Below, piece by piece: positions 44,806 to 56,484 of a stretch of DNA of 64,000 nucleotides. The notes beneath the pieces are model-generated. The model did no database searches and was not told the DNA's origin. It saw only the letters and a list, made by a program, of their open reading frames with translations. The DNA is from Ascochyta rabiei (taxonomy: Eukaryota > Ascomycota > Dothideomycetes > Pleosporales > Didymellaceae). The stretch covers positions 1,178,001 through 1,242,000 of the forward strand of contig NC_082415.1 of NCBI RefSeq assembly GCF_004011695.2. Direction: 5' to 3'. The first letter of the stretch is position 1; each line of letters starts with the position of its first letter. The position numbers and the translations under genes were made by a program.

Positions 44806-46895
44806 TCAAGTTGTTGTCGCTGCGGGTGCGCCTGCAGCCTCCAAGCCATTCACGCCGTCTTGCGATGGGCTTGATACGGCATCCAGAGGCGCAGCGTGTA
44901 ACGCAGGTTTGGGCGCCTTGCCCAAGACGCCCCTCTTGCGCTTGTCGATTGCGTCCTTGACCCAGTCTGCAACCTCCTTATCGACAACGTCGTCGCTTGG
45001 CTCAGCAGGGCCCTGGTCGCCAGCCGCCGCACCACCTTCTGCCGCCTCTGCTGCGGCAACTTCATCTTCGTCTTCCTCGGTAATTGTGTCCGGCTTTGTC
45101 ATCGGCGCAAGCCAAACATGGTTGAGAAGCATGGCATAGGTTGGTCGCAGCTTGGGAATCTTGTTCAGACAGCCACGTACAAAGTTTCGGGCAGCTTCGC
45201 TGTAGCCTTCCTCGGGCAGATCCGGAGGCTCGCCATCAACAATCGCCTGCAGCCAGTTAGCACCCTCCTCAGCGCCACAAGATAGACGGAACTTACGCTA
45301 AGCTGACTGAAGATGTTGTTGTATGTCTCCGGTGGATACGGGTAGCGACCCAGCGCACACTCGATGATGGTAAGACCTAAGCTCCAGATATCACTCTGGA
45401 CGCTGTAGGTGCCACCTCCAGGATTGGCGCCCGCCTGAGCAACGCCGCCTGATGAGATGCGCTCCGGGGCCATATAACTCTGACATCCAATATTGGTCTT
45501 GGCTATACTTGCAACCAGGTTACCACTGACACCAAAATCACAGATCTTGATCTGGCCCCTCGTGTTCATGAGAATGTTGGTGGGCTTGACATCGCGGTGA
45601 ATGATGTTGTGCTCGTCCTTCAACGACTTCAGTCCCATTGTCGTCGCCAACGTGATCTTACGCAGAACGTTCTCGGGTACACCGTCGCCGTAGAGTTTGT
45701 CTATCGACCCACCATCCATAAACTCCATGCAAATATATACAGCACCCTCTTGGAAGAAGGCGCCGTAAAAATCAACAATGTAGGGCGATACGCAACGATG
45801 GAGGACGTCCAGCTCCATGATGATGGCAGCGAATTTCGAGTCGTCCAGCTCTAGCCTAACTTCCTTCATGGCCATTACGATGCCAGTGCCTCCTGAGGAC
45901 TTGGCGGTCGTGGGACTGGCTTCTTCGCTGAAGTCTTTCCGCGATGGAGAGCCTGGCGCGGCCTTGTTTCCAGCCAGGCCTTGGCCGGGCTTCCTCATGC
46001 GCGGTCTTGCGTGCCGTACTTTGTACACCGTGCCGTAGTTGCCCTTTCCGAGCTCGTCAAGCGTATCGACCTCGTCAAGTGAGATGTTGAAGGATGTGCC
46101 ATTTGCGAACTGAACACCGTCTGGATTCAGGACAGCCTTGCCTGCAAACTTAAGGCTACCGGTCTTGGTGTCGATGAAATCCGAGTACTTGTCCAACGCG
46201 GTTTCTTGCTTCTTGGGCTCTGCGTCCGGCGCGCCTCCGTTCATCTGTGAGAGGGTGAGGCCCGGTCGCTTCTTACCAGCAGGAGCACCGGCAGCAGGTG
46301 CCGCACCAGGCAGACCGCCTAGCTTGGGTGCGCCGCGTCTTTCGGCCATGGACAGCTTAGGTGCAGGTCCAGCACGGCCAGGGATGGCAGGCGCCGACTG
46401 GAAGCTGGGCATAGGGGGCTTCGCTCCAGGCATGCGGAAAGCAGCGGGCACACCGCTTGACATCATAGGACCGCCTCTCGGTGACAGGTTGCTCGGTGGG
46501 CCAGCAGACGGCCCTGGGCTTTGAGGCATGCCTGCCCCTCGTCCTGCTGCGCCCGCTGGTGGGGCACCTTGCCGGCCCAGATGCACCGCTTGTATCCTCG
46601 CCAAAATGTCCTGCGAGACGTTGAGGCCGCTGCCTCTGCTGGAGATGGTGGGGGCATTTCCACGGGGATTCCTGGCAGCATTGATGTTGCCTAGCGGGGT
46701 GGAAGAAGGCGTCATGTTGGCGGTGGCGCCGGTCGTCGAGGCGGAGCGCGCGGGGGGGCGCTCGGAGGGAACATTGAGCGAGGAGGGGGCAGTGGAGGTA
46801 GGGCTCGAGGGGGAGGCGGGAGAGGACGGCGACGGGCTGTCGAAGGGAGTGTCGCTGAGTTCGCCGTCGGGGGTGGATGCTGCGGAGTCGGCCAT
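44806..46895 (-). CDS. PBS2: MAP kinase kinase of the HOG pathway (Pbs2 type)
   Basis: Two exons, 46895-45297 and 45246-44806, give 679 residues. Pbs2 phosphorylates the Hog1 MAP kinase under osmotic and other stress. The first ~330 residues are Pro/Ser/Gly-rich and disordered. The kinase domain has the glycine loop LGKGNYGTVYKV, an insert rich in Lys/Pro/Ser, Lys in MAMKEVRLE, HRDVKPTNILMN, DFG in CDFGVSGN, and the activation-loop Ser and Thr in SIAKTNIGCQSYMAPE. The C-terminal lobe is completed by exon 2 (VRGCLNKIPKLRPTY). An acidic tail follows. The start ATG at 46895 is preferred over an upstream in-frame Met at 47060 because that extension is Arg/Leu-rich leader-like sequence. Confidence 0.93.
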
Positions 46896-48271
46896 GGTGG
46901 CGGAGAGCGTGAGTGAGCGGCAGTGGCGGACTGTGGACTGGCGGCCTACTACTGCGGGGTCGAGAGAGGGCAGTAGTCTACGAGTGTCTCTCAGAGGACG
47001 GGGAAGGTGGGAGCAGTAGACAAGCGAGCGGACAGCGATCAGGTGATGAAGCCTCGACAAAGCAGCGCAGCCGGCGATCTAGCGATCTATGGGCGTCGAT
47101 GAGGTCGAGAGGACGTTGCTGGCCCCACGCACGGGTAGCGGTTCTACCAGGATCGGGGAGAGTCAAAGGTGCCAGTGACGTATGCAGAGCTACGGAATAA
47201 TTCCAGGAAGGTGCTGCAGCGCACGCAACGACCATGGCCAGGGGGCCAGTTGCGTTGCACGGCAGGATTTAGATGTCAAGGCCTGCGAAATTGCGAGGTG
47301 CTGGCGTGTCCAAGCAGGCGGCGAGTACTGTTATGCTGGGACAAGCCGGGCCTCCCTGATGACTACGCTGGGCAAACCAGTCCGGCCAGATGCAAGACAG
47401 CAGAGCAGCAGCAGCAGCAGCATGCGGTCATCGCTAGACACGGCCTCTGGGGCTGCTGTGGGCTCTGTGGACCTGTGGACTCTGTGGAGTGCAGCAAAGG
47501 CTACTACCACTGCTGGCAAAGGCTATTTATTACCACTGCTGGCAAAGGCTACTACCACTGCTGGCAAAGGCTATTTATTACCACTGCTGGCAAAGGCTAC
47601 TGCTACTGGCAAAGGATACTGCTACTGGCAAAGGCTACTACTACTGGTGTCCATAGAGAAGGCCTGACGACCGATCTTTTTCATCATCGTGAAAGCTCAT
47701 CGACTAGACAACATCCCATGCAGCTTCTGCTACAGCGATGACGGCACTGCACGATGCTGTTGCGCTTGGATTCAACTCTAGTATGTGCACTCGACGCAGA
47801 CCCGCCCAGACCTGCAGCGCCAGGCCCGCAAGCTGGCCAGCTACCAGCTACCAGCATTCGCCATCGACTCGAGTTGTGCAAGTGTGGCTTGGCCTCAGCA
47901 ACCAAGCCAGAGCTGCGCCTGCGTCCAACCTGTCCACGTCCATTGCGACGCGCCAGGCTTTGTCTCGCCGCCGCTCACCTGGTAGCGCGCTCTTAAAGTC
48001 GCGGTGTCTGTGTTAGCTGAACTGCTGCTCATCCGCGGTGCACTCCGCTCAATCGCGCTTCTGTGACGTCGATCGCCCATCCTCCCACCAAAGCAAGACG
48101 CAGCGTGCCTCAGTTGCTTCGACAAGCCTACCACCCCCAAACATCCTCATCCGCAACGCTCCTGCCAATTGCGCGCCAGACACCACACCACCGTTTGGCA
48201 TGCCGTTCTTCACGAGCCCACAGGCCTTGCGCCTGCGCGACCTCGCTGCCACCCCCAACCACTTCGTCTCC
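46896..48271. promoter_or_regulatory. Shared divergent upstream region of the MAPKK and AEC carrier
   Basis: The two genes start at 46895 (minus) and about 48272 (plus), leaving ~1.4 kb between. Nothing in it looks like a third gene. It contains a short (CAG)n-like run near 47400-47420 and the compound minisatellite at 47494-47646. Specific factor sites cannot be assigned by eye. Confidence 0.5.
47494..47646. repeat. Compound minisatellite (GCAAAGGCTAC units)
   Basis: Seven head-to-tail units each begin GCAAAGG. Lengths run 22, 26, 22, 26, 19, 19, 19: the first four form an exact 48-bp pair (GCAAAGGCTACTACCACTGCTG plus a 26-bp version with a TTTATT insert) repeated twice, then three 19-bp units follow. 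Starts are 47494, 47516, 47542, 47564, 47590, 47609 and 47628. It lies between the divergent MAPKK and carrier genes. Confidence 0.92.
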
Positions 48272-50112
48272 ATGGCCTCGCAATCGTTCGACTACAGCAA
48301 CAATGGCTTCGTCGACGTCTTCAAGAAGAAGGCACACAGCTCGCACCCCGACTTCGCCAACCTCACCCTGCTGGTCTTCGAGGCCGTCATGGAGGTTGTG
48401 TGCGTCAGTCTGCCCGGCTACATCATCGCGAGAATGGGCCAGTTCGACGCAGAGAGCCAGAAGTTCCTGGCCAACCTCAACACGCAGCTCTTCACGCCCT
48501 GCCTTAGTAAGTGCCCTGAATCGACGCGTTGCCACTTTTGCAGTGCGACAGCTGCCACATGTGCAGGGCTAATCTCGTCGTCCAGTCTTTACCAAGCTGG
48601 CGTCGCAATTGACTGCTGACAAGCTGGGAGAGCTCGCCGTCATCCCCGTCATCTTCGTCGTCCAAACAATCATTTCCTATCTTGCTGCGCTCCTAGTCGC
48701 CAAGCTATGCGGCTTCAAGAAGCGACAATCCAACTTCGTCGTTGCCATGGCAGTACGGTCTTATCGTGAACACTGGGCCATCAGCGACTGACGCGTTTAG
48801 GTTTTCGGAAACTCGAATTCGCTGCCCATTTCTCTCGTTATATCGCTTTCGAAAACACTCTCAGGCCTGCACTGGGACAGGATACCTGGCGATAACGACA
48901 ACGAAGTTGGCGCTCGTGGTATTCTCTATCTGCTCATCTTCCAGCAACTCGGCCAGCTCGTCCGATGGACCTGGGGCTTCAACGTCCTCCTGGCGCCTGC
49001 GGACACATACAAAGTAGAGGACGGCGGAACCATTGACTCACTCGAGAGCGGTGAATACAGCGAAGAGGAAGCACAGCGCTTGCTCGACGACTCACATTCC
49101 GACTATGAGTCCGGCAACGTCACCAGCTACGCCACCTCTACTGGCACCAGCGAGACAGACTCGATTGAAGATCGTGGAAATGTTCTGGCTTCCGCGGACT
49201 TCATCACGCCCACAAACGGCAATGTCGCAGTGCCAGGAGAAGGCGACCTCCACCGCAGAACCAACGGCAATACCAACGGCTATGCGAACGGAAATGATGC
49301 GTACAATGCTCTTTCATCACTCAAGAAAGATACCGTTCCCAAGGGTCCCAAGGGCTGGCCAAAGCGAGCCAAGCTCGCAGCGGGGCGCGCAGGGAGGTCC
49401 GTCTCAAACACATTCTCACGTGCTGGCCGTTCGGTCTTTGAATCGCTGCCCAAGTGGCTCCAACGCACACTATCCAAGATCTCTTCAGTACTGGGCACGT
49501 TTTTCAAGGGTGTCTGGGCCTTCATGAATCCTCCTCTGTGGGCTATGCTGGCGGCAATCATTGTTGCCTCTGTCCCTCAGCTGCAACACCTGTTCTTCGA
49601 CCCTGGAACGTTCATCAGCACCTCTGTAACCCGAGCCGTTAACCAGAGTGGACAGGTCGCTGTTCCTCTCATCCTGGTCGTTCTAGGTGCCAATCTGGCT
49701 CGCAACACCTTGCCCAAGGAAGACCAACACTCCATGGAGGATCCAAAGGTCGAGAAGAAGCTCGTCATCGCATCGTTAGTCAGTCGCATGGTCATCCCGA
49801 CGCTTGCCATGGCCCCAATTCTGGCACTTGTTGCCAAATACGTGCCCGTTAGCATCCTCGATGACCCCATCTTCATCATTGTCTGCTTCCTTCTCAGCGG
49901 TGCCCCTACCGCGCTGCAGCTAGCGCAAATCTGTCAGATCAACAATGTGTACATGGGCGCCATGTCGAGGATCCTATTCCAAAGTTACGTCGTATGGATT
50001 CTACCCAGCACGCTAGTGCTTGTAATGCTTGTGAGTCCTGAAATTACCCTCCAAATCTCAGTAATAACTAATGCGCTCGCAGGCTTTGGAAACGGTCGAA
50101 TGGGCAGCGTGA
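48272..50112 (+). CDS. Auxin efflux carrier (AEC/PIN-like) family membrane transporter
   Basis: Four exons, 48272-48506, 48586-48752, 48801-50030 and 50083-50112, give 553 residues. The last exon adds only nine residues (ALETVEWAA) and the stop. The family comprises 8-10 TM carriers of the ER or plasma membrane with a central cytosolic loop. Two hydrophobic blocks (residues ~30-210 and ~395-553) flank a polar Ser/Asp/Asn-rich loop, as expected. Segments SLPGYIIARMGQFD, FTPCLIFTKLASQLT and FGNSNSLPISLV are characteristic. Start at 48272 has a strong CTCCATGG context; an in-frame ATG at 48200 would add 24 residues. In fungi the transported compound is generally unknown. Confidence 0.9.
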
Positions 50113-50872
50113 TGAGCGCGAGAGATTAGGATGGTAGCTATGTTCGTTCAATGCGTGTATAGTTTCCCGTGAAGCCATTCTGTGCACGTTGGACCAGGCA
50201 ATCGTTGTTTAATATCACTCTTAGTATCATAGCGCGGCGTTTGGGTTTCCGGCTTGTGTAGGCACGAGTGAGCTGTTGAAAGCAAGCTTTAGTATATAGA
50301 CCGGCTTTGAATGCACTGTAAGCTATGCAGATGGCAAAGGTCGTCTTCGCAAGCAACACCACAATCGTCGGATCAGAGGACTTGACCCGCAATGTCACCG
50401 CTCTGCCGCCATTCGCCCGAGGCTGTGCCATTGAGGTTCCCAGCCCTGACGTAGATCGTCAAGGGTCCCAACTTGAATGACCCTGGATCTCGTAAAGCCG
50501 CACGCGTACGCAAAAGCAAGCACATGCAAATCAGGTTGACGAATGCGCCACGTATCCACCGCAACTTACATTACAAGGCTCCACTACAGCTCAAATCCTT
50601 CGAGCATCCTGAAGTTGTCTGCTCTGCTCAGATTTTTCTCACGCCTGCCTCAAGAAGTGTTTGCAGCCCGAGCCCAACCAGACTTGGCACGTGGACCCCT
50701 CTAGCCTACAGCAATCGATTAGTGTCCTGCCACTCCAACACCAGTTCCAACCCACACACATCACGAGACGGCTGGTTCCCCATTTCACTCCTGCGTCTCG
50801 GTTCTGTAATCGTCGGAAGACCTTCCAAGTTACCATACTCGGCACCATTGGTGTAGACCGCGTTTAACAGCA

Positions 50873-53825
50873 ATGGCATCGTCCAATGAGCAGGCAGACC
50901 CCACGGAGCTACCTCGCGGCAACACGATGGAGGGGAGCACGTCGCCCCGCGCGCCTACCAAAGGTGCGTCTTCTCCATACCAAGCCTGGTATCACCAGTC
51001 AAACCCATGCGCCTACCCGTGTTACTTGCACTGCTCCTTTGATTCTGTCTTCTGCTCGAATCGAATTACCTGTTTGTCACCGCGGCGCCGGCCGACGATG
51101 CGTCTCACACGTTCAATTCCAGCTTGGTTCTGCGTTGACTTCGTAATACGCTCTTGGGGCGACGAGCCATGCAATGCAGGCATGAAGAGCAGTGACTGTG
51201 TGCAAGAGCGTGAAGAACAAACAGCACGAACTGAGCCCTCAGCACCATGACCGCACCCACGCAACAACACGAACATTCGCTTATTCAATCTTTACAGTCG
51301 TGTCATTTCCTGATGAAGGCATCTCACCTCTCATGATTGCCAAGCACAAAGAGCTTGAGCAGAAAGATTACCTCGACCTTGACAGGCCATCAAGACACTA
51401 CCCTGCAAGCATCAGCGGCAAGCGGCTATCTGGTAGACCTTCTATCGAGCAAATGGGCTCGTACAAGGCCCAAAGCCAAACTGGAGAAACCAACACATCA
51501 ATCCCCTCTGTACTCTCGGACAGCTCCAACGATGCACATCATCACGCACACACGCACGAGCGACTAGCTAAGCACATTCACGGCTGGCTGCAGTCAGAGC
51601 GTTCGAGGCGGGCGTCACGCAAGGCCAAGCGTAAGGCTGCTAAAGACGCCAGACGTGGTGGGGAGCACAAAGATGCATCCAAAGATCACCTTGATGTACC
51701 TCAGAGCTCACGAGGCAGGAGTGACTCTGATTCGTCCGACGGATCGGTTGCTTTGGACCAGCTTGCAGGTATCTTGGAAAAAACGCTGAACATGACACCA
51801 GCCGATGCGAAAAGAAAGATCTCTCATGTGCGCCGAATGTCGACGGGCCTGAAGCGCCATTCTGCAATCTCAGTGGACTCGGACTACTTCGACTCCATAG
51901 ACCAGCTCGTTCCTAGCTGTGACGTCGTCCTTGACAACTCAAAAACCATGGCTTACAGCGTTGACGAGACAGATTCTGTACCTGAAACCGAAGACTCTGA
52001 GAGGAGGAGGCGAAAGGAGAAGGAAGCCTGGACAAAATTTAGATACGAGATCCTTCGTCTTGCGCATACGCTGAAGCTGAAGGGTTGGCGACGAGTGACA
52101 ATGGAGCAGCATGATGAGATCGACGTGCAGAGACTGAGCGGTGCTCTGACAAACGCGGTTTATGTGGTGTCTCCCCCGAAGAATGTCAAACCCACGCAGG
52201 AGCGCGCAGATGGGGTGCCTGTACCGAAGAACCCACCTCCGTAAGTGGCTTCGACATCGGAGTAAGCCTTCGCTAACAAGCATAACAGCAAGCTTCTTCT
52301 GCGTATCTACGGCCCGCAAGTGGAGCACCTTATCGACCGTGAATCTGAGCTGCAGATTCTACAACGTCTTGGACGCAAACGAATTGGTCCACGTATGCTC
52401 GGTACATTCAAAAATGGTCGTTTCGAGGAATTCTTCAACGCAAAGCCACTCAGTTTCAAGGAGTTGCGGGTTCCTGAGACATCTAAGCAGATCGCCAAGC
52501 GCATGCGAGAGCTCCATGAGGGTATCGAGCTTCTGAAAACAGAACGAGAAGCCGGTCCGTTTGTCTGGCAGAACTGGGACAAATGGGTAGACCGATGCGA
52601 GCAGGTTGTCACCTGGCTTGACCAACAGATCCTCGAGGGCGGCGATGCACCCATTACATCTGCCTCTGACCGATGGAAGAAGCGTGGCCTGGTCTGTGGT
52701 GTTGAGTGGCCGGTCTTCCGACTGATGATTGAGAAGTATAGGGGGTGGCTGGAAGAGCAGTACGGCGGCATTCAGAAGATCAATGATCGCATGGTGTTTG
52801 CTCACAACGATGCAAGTCATTCACCTTTCTGATTCACTAGCACGGACTAATGACTGTGACAGACTCAGTACGGCAACATACTCCGCATGATGCCGGAGGG
52901 TGACTCGCCACTTCTCCTCCCAGCCAACCAGCATAAGCAGTTGGTAGTCATCGACTTCGAATACGCAAACGCAAACGTTCCTGGTCTTGAGTTTGCGAAC
53001 CACTTCGTAAGATACTTTCCATCGTCCCGACTTCACGGCTCAAGTATTCTTGTCTAACGTATAAAGACTGAATGGTGCTACAATTATCACGACGCCGACT
53101 ACCCCTGGGCTTGCGCCAGCAAGTATTATCCGACTGCCGAAGAGCAACACCGTTTCATCCACGCGTATCTCAGGCACTCTCCAGGTCTGAAGACTCCTGG
53201 CAGCGCATCCTCGAACCCTCCCACTCCCCATCTTGGCCCTCTCCCTACCTCTGCGAGTACAACCGCCCTCGCCGCCACCGCCGCTCCCAGTACCATCTCT
53301 GCTTTCATGTTGGACTCACGTGCACCTCCAGGACAGTCTTACCAGGAACAGGAGGCACAAGTCGAGCGCAATACAGAGGAAGAAGCCCGCCGCCTTATGG
53401 CCGAAACCAAGCTCTGGCGTATCGCGAACTCTGCCATGTGGGTAGCCTGGGGCATTGTCCAAGCCCACGTTCCCGGCCTTCCAGACTTCGACGCCATAGA
53501 AGGCGCTGCAAACGGCACCACCGAAAACCCAACCGACACAGCGCTCGAAGGTGCCACTGCAGACGTTCGCGTAGAAGCAGGAGTAGGAAAGGAGCAGAAT
53601 CCGGCCGTGAGTACTAAGGAGGTGGACACCAAGGACGAAACCAAACCCGTGCTGGACCAGGATACTGATCTCTTCAAATCACAGGACGATGAGGAGTTTG
53701 ATTACCTCGCTTATGCACAGGACAGGGCGATGTTCGTGTGGGGAGATCTCGTGGGTATGGGTCTCGTGAAGAAGGAAGAGCTGCCGGAGCAGCTGACAAG
53801 GAGAATGAAGATTGTGGAGTATTAG
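50873..53825 (+). CDS. Choline/ethanolamine kinase
   Basis: Five exons, 50873-50963, 51298-52240, 52289-52811, 52863-53006 and 53067-53825, give 819 residues. It phosphorylates choline or ethanolamine with ATP, the first step of the Kennedy pathway for phospholipids. The kinase core begins near VQRLSGALTNAVYVV. The Brenner motif FAHND-TQYGNIL is split by an intron with a GC donor (GAT|GCAAGT), and VIDFEYANANVPGLEFANHF carries the metal-binding Asp. Long Ser/Lys/His-rich N-terminal and Ala/Glu-rich C-terminal extensions are typical of filamentous fungi. The first intron (334 bp) is unusually long; a missing small exon or a start at 51333 are alternatives. Confidence 0.88.
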
Positions 53826-55487
53826 ACGGGTACTGAGAAGGCACCAATCGTCTTGCAACCAAGCGTATGTCGTCGAACCGTCATGATAGACTCAACGAAG
53901 AAAAAAACCAAGCTACCAAACCACCTCCAAATGAAAGTGATGTTTCTAGATCTGTCGTCTCCAAACCTGTGTTATATCCGCTCGCGATCGACATTTCCGC
54001 ATACTCGTACCGCGCTCTCGTGCACTGTGAACCACTCACCCACCTATCTCTTCAAGGGAAAACAAGCGACTTTTCGCCACATCAACACCACCAACCTGTT
54101 TTGCGGCTCCAGACACACACACAATCCTCGCTATCGAAGCAATCGCATCTCCCCAAGCCTCGCCAATAGCGACACGGCGGCGCCTACAGGCCCCTCGTCC
54201 CGCACTGGCCAACCACCCACTTCCCTCACCTCTTCCTCCTCATTGGCCGAACAAGCTGTAGGAATATGAATAAGGCCCAGCCCAAGCTGGATCATTTGCC
54301 GTCTTATCCAGAACGCGTAAATTAATCTACTAAATAAAGAGAAATTAAGGGCATTGCCAACCCTGCCTGCCGAGGTACCGTTCAGGTTTGCAAGGAAGGG
54401 TCGAAGAGTATAGGTTCGCGCAGAGAACTTGGTTGTGCGACGCTGGTTCGCCGGTGGGACGGGCGGCTCTGCGGGACGGTGGGGGAGAGGGAAGCGTGGA
54501 CGTGTGTGTACGTGTATGTGTGTGGAGCTTGGAAGCTCGAGTGCTGAGGGCGGTTGCCAGGCTTGTCGTTTCTCTGCGGTTTCCTTGGGGTAAGCATTTT
54601 CCTTGGGTGTGTTGTTGGCGGAGGGATAGATGGCGCGCGCTCGCCTGCTCGCTTGCTCGTTGTGTGGTTTCGAGAGGTCGTGCAAATGGCAAGGCCGGCC
54701 TTGGGCAATGCAATGAATGGGGCTGCGCATGATTAACAAGCCTTCTCGAGAATACATATTACGCACGCCCGCTTGAGGCTCACCAGCTTCAGAACTATCA
54801 CACGGACAAATACCACCAGCCCCCCGGAAACAACGTTGCCGGCCTCGCCCTCGCATCAGCACTCCATCACCCACGATGCCAAACGCCCCAAAATAGCCCA
54901 ATCAGACGCTGCAGTGGGTCCCTCTCCAGCGGGAGCCATGCCGGTTCAGGACGGTTCGCCAATCTAGCGAGCCGCTGCGATATGGTCGAGCAGGGTCTAT
55001 TCATAGTCGGTTCGACTGATTGGATGTAAGCGTTCGAAAAGGACAGCACCCCTGCTGCTTCTCCAGCGCAGGCGAGTGGGACAGGCGGCTGTAGGAAACG
55101 TCGAGAGGAGGCGTCTACGCGCTGGGGACTAGTCGTGTGCGTGGCAGTCGAAAAGCTGGACTTGTATATAGAGATGCGGCGGGTCGTGGATGGGGTGACT
55201 TTGCTATTCATTCACTCTTCTACACATTGCACGCAAAACATCTGTTCTGTCCGACTGTTATTCTCGTCTTTTGCTTACCGTTCTTGCTCACTTGCTTGCG
55301 GCTTTGGCATTCTTACTGCAGCGCCTCACGGGTCCAAAGCAAGCCGAAACATCCAGGATTACTTTGCTGTTATATTCTGAGAAAAGTCTTCATCAGCATC
55401 TAGACGCCGTCAGCTTGCAATATAATACCGCTGCACCTTCTGCCAGCAGTCGACTCATCGCCGCCTAACAACTCCACACGTTCGACA
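53826..55487. other. Gene-free interval
   Basis: No confident gene is seen. A 256-codon minus-strand frame at 54131-54901 is low-complexity (Pro/Arg/Thr/His) and has no domain. GT-rich sequence lies at about 54502-54530. TATATA at 55165-55170 and pyrimidine-rich DNA beyond are upstream of the DUF3455 gene. Confidence 0.4.
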
Positions 55488-56267
55488 ATGATCTTCACAA
55501 ACGCCCTCGCTCTCGTCCTGACTCTTGCGCCTGCCACTCTCTTCGCAGCACCTACAAAGGCTATCGACTCGATAGCGCTCATCTTTCCAAGGAATGGAGT
55601 GTCTCCTCGCATGATCGACCAAGTCGACAACGCTAGTGCCAAATGCGATCTCTCCAATGCTGCTCTTCCTTTAGGTAAGCTCTTGGCAGCCTGGTGACAG
55701 CAAACTTCAACTAACAATCTTTCAGAAGCATCGGGTCTTCCAGCCGTTGGCTCCAATCTCAAACTATCCCACATCGCTGTCGGCCGTGGCGTTCAAAACT
55801 ACACCTGCGCAACAGCAGCCGCAACAGAGACACCCAAGGCAGTTGGTGCAGTAGCTTCACTTTTCAATGCAACATGCGATGGAGTTCGGGCGCCTGCCGT
55901 GCTCGCCAGCGTGACAAAGATCGCTCTTGGTTACGCCATCCCCACTAACAAGCTTGCTGAGGGCAGACTGTCCGGTCACCACGAGTTCACCGAGAAGGGC
56001 ATACCGTTCTTCAAGCTGCAGACCGACAAGGTCGACTTTGGCTCTGTCCATGTCAATGTAACGTCGAAGATGGTCGCGCCAAAGGATGCTAGCACCGGGT
56101 CCAATGGGCTCGGTAGCGTTCCGTGGCTGAAGTTAGTCCACCTCGACGGTGACTACCAAGAAGTGTACCGCATAAACACAGCTGGAGGTGTGGCACCCAA
56201 GACGTGCGAGGGCGTCCAAGGTAGCTTCAGCGTCGAGTACGCAGCCGAGTACTGGTTCTACGCATGA
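55488..56267 (+). CDS. Secreted DUF3455 protein
   Basis: Two exons, 55488-55674 and 55726-56267, give 242 residues. The N-terminus is a signal peptide (MIFTNALALVLTLAPATLFA). The rest matches the fungal DUF3455 family: GVQNYTCA near residue 87, LFNATCD, then the C-terminal VPWLKLVHLDGDYQEVYRINTAGGVAPKTCEG and YAAEYWFYA. These proteins are often mislabelled malate dehydrogenase; their role is unknown, and many are abundant in secretomes. Conserved Cys suggest a disulphide. It converges on GPI3, whose stop lies ~220 bp away. Confidence 0.92.
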
Positions 56268-56484
56268 TTGTCGACGAGTCGTAGCCCACAGTAGTGGCTG
56301 GAGCTGTCTGTACAGAGCATTTGTCGGTGTTGGAAGGCGTTCCTGGTGTCTAATCCTTTCATTTGGTGCATACTTCGTAGATAGTAACTCTGCGCTATAC
56401 ACATCCTTTAACGGTAATCGAAGCAGCAATAAAGAGCTTCTTCTCCAAAAGCTCGTCGTGTCGTTGTTCACGTGCTGGTGAGGC

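Noticed and set aside
48038..48271. Upstream extension of the AEC carrier to 48038
   Set aside because: The extra residues are His/Ser/Pro-rich leader-like sequence; the ATG at 48272 has better context and begins the family-type N-terminus.
54131..54901. 256-codon minus-strand frame
   Set aside because: Low-complexity sequence with GT/CA-rich DNA, no domain or splice support, no signal peptide.
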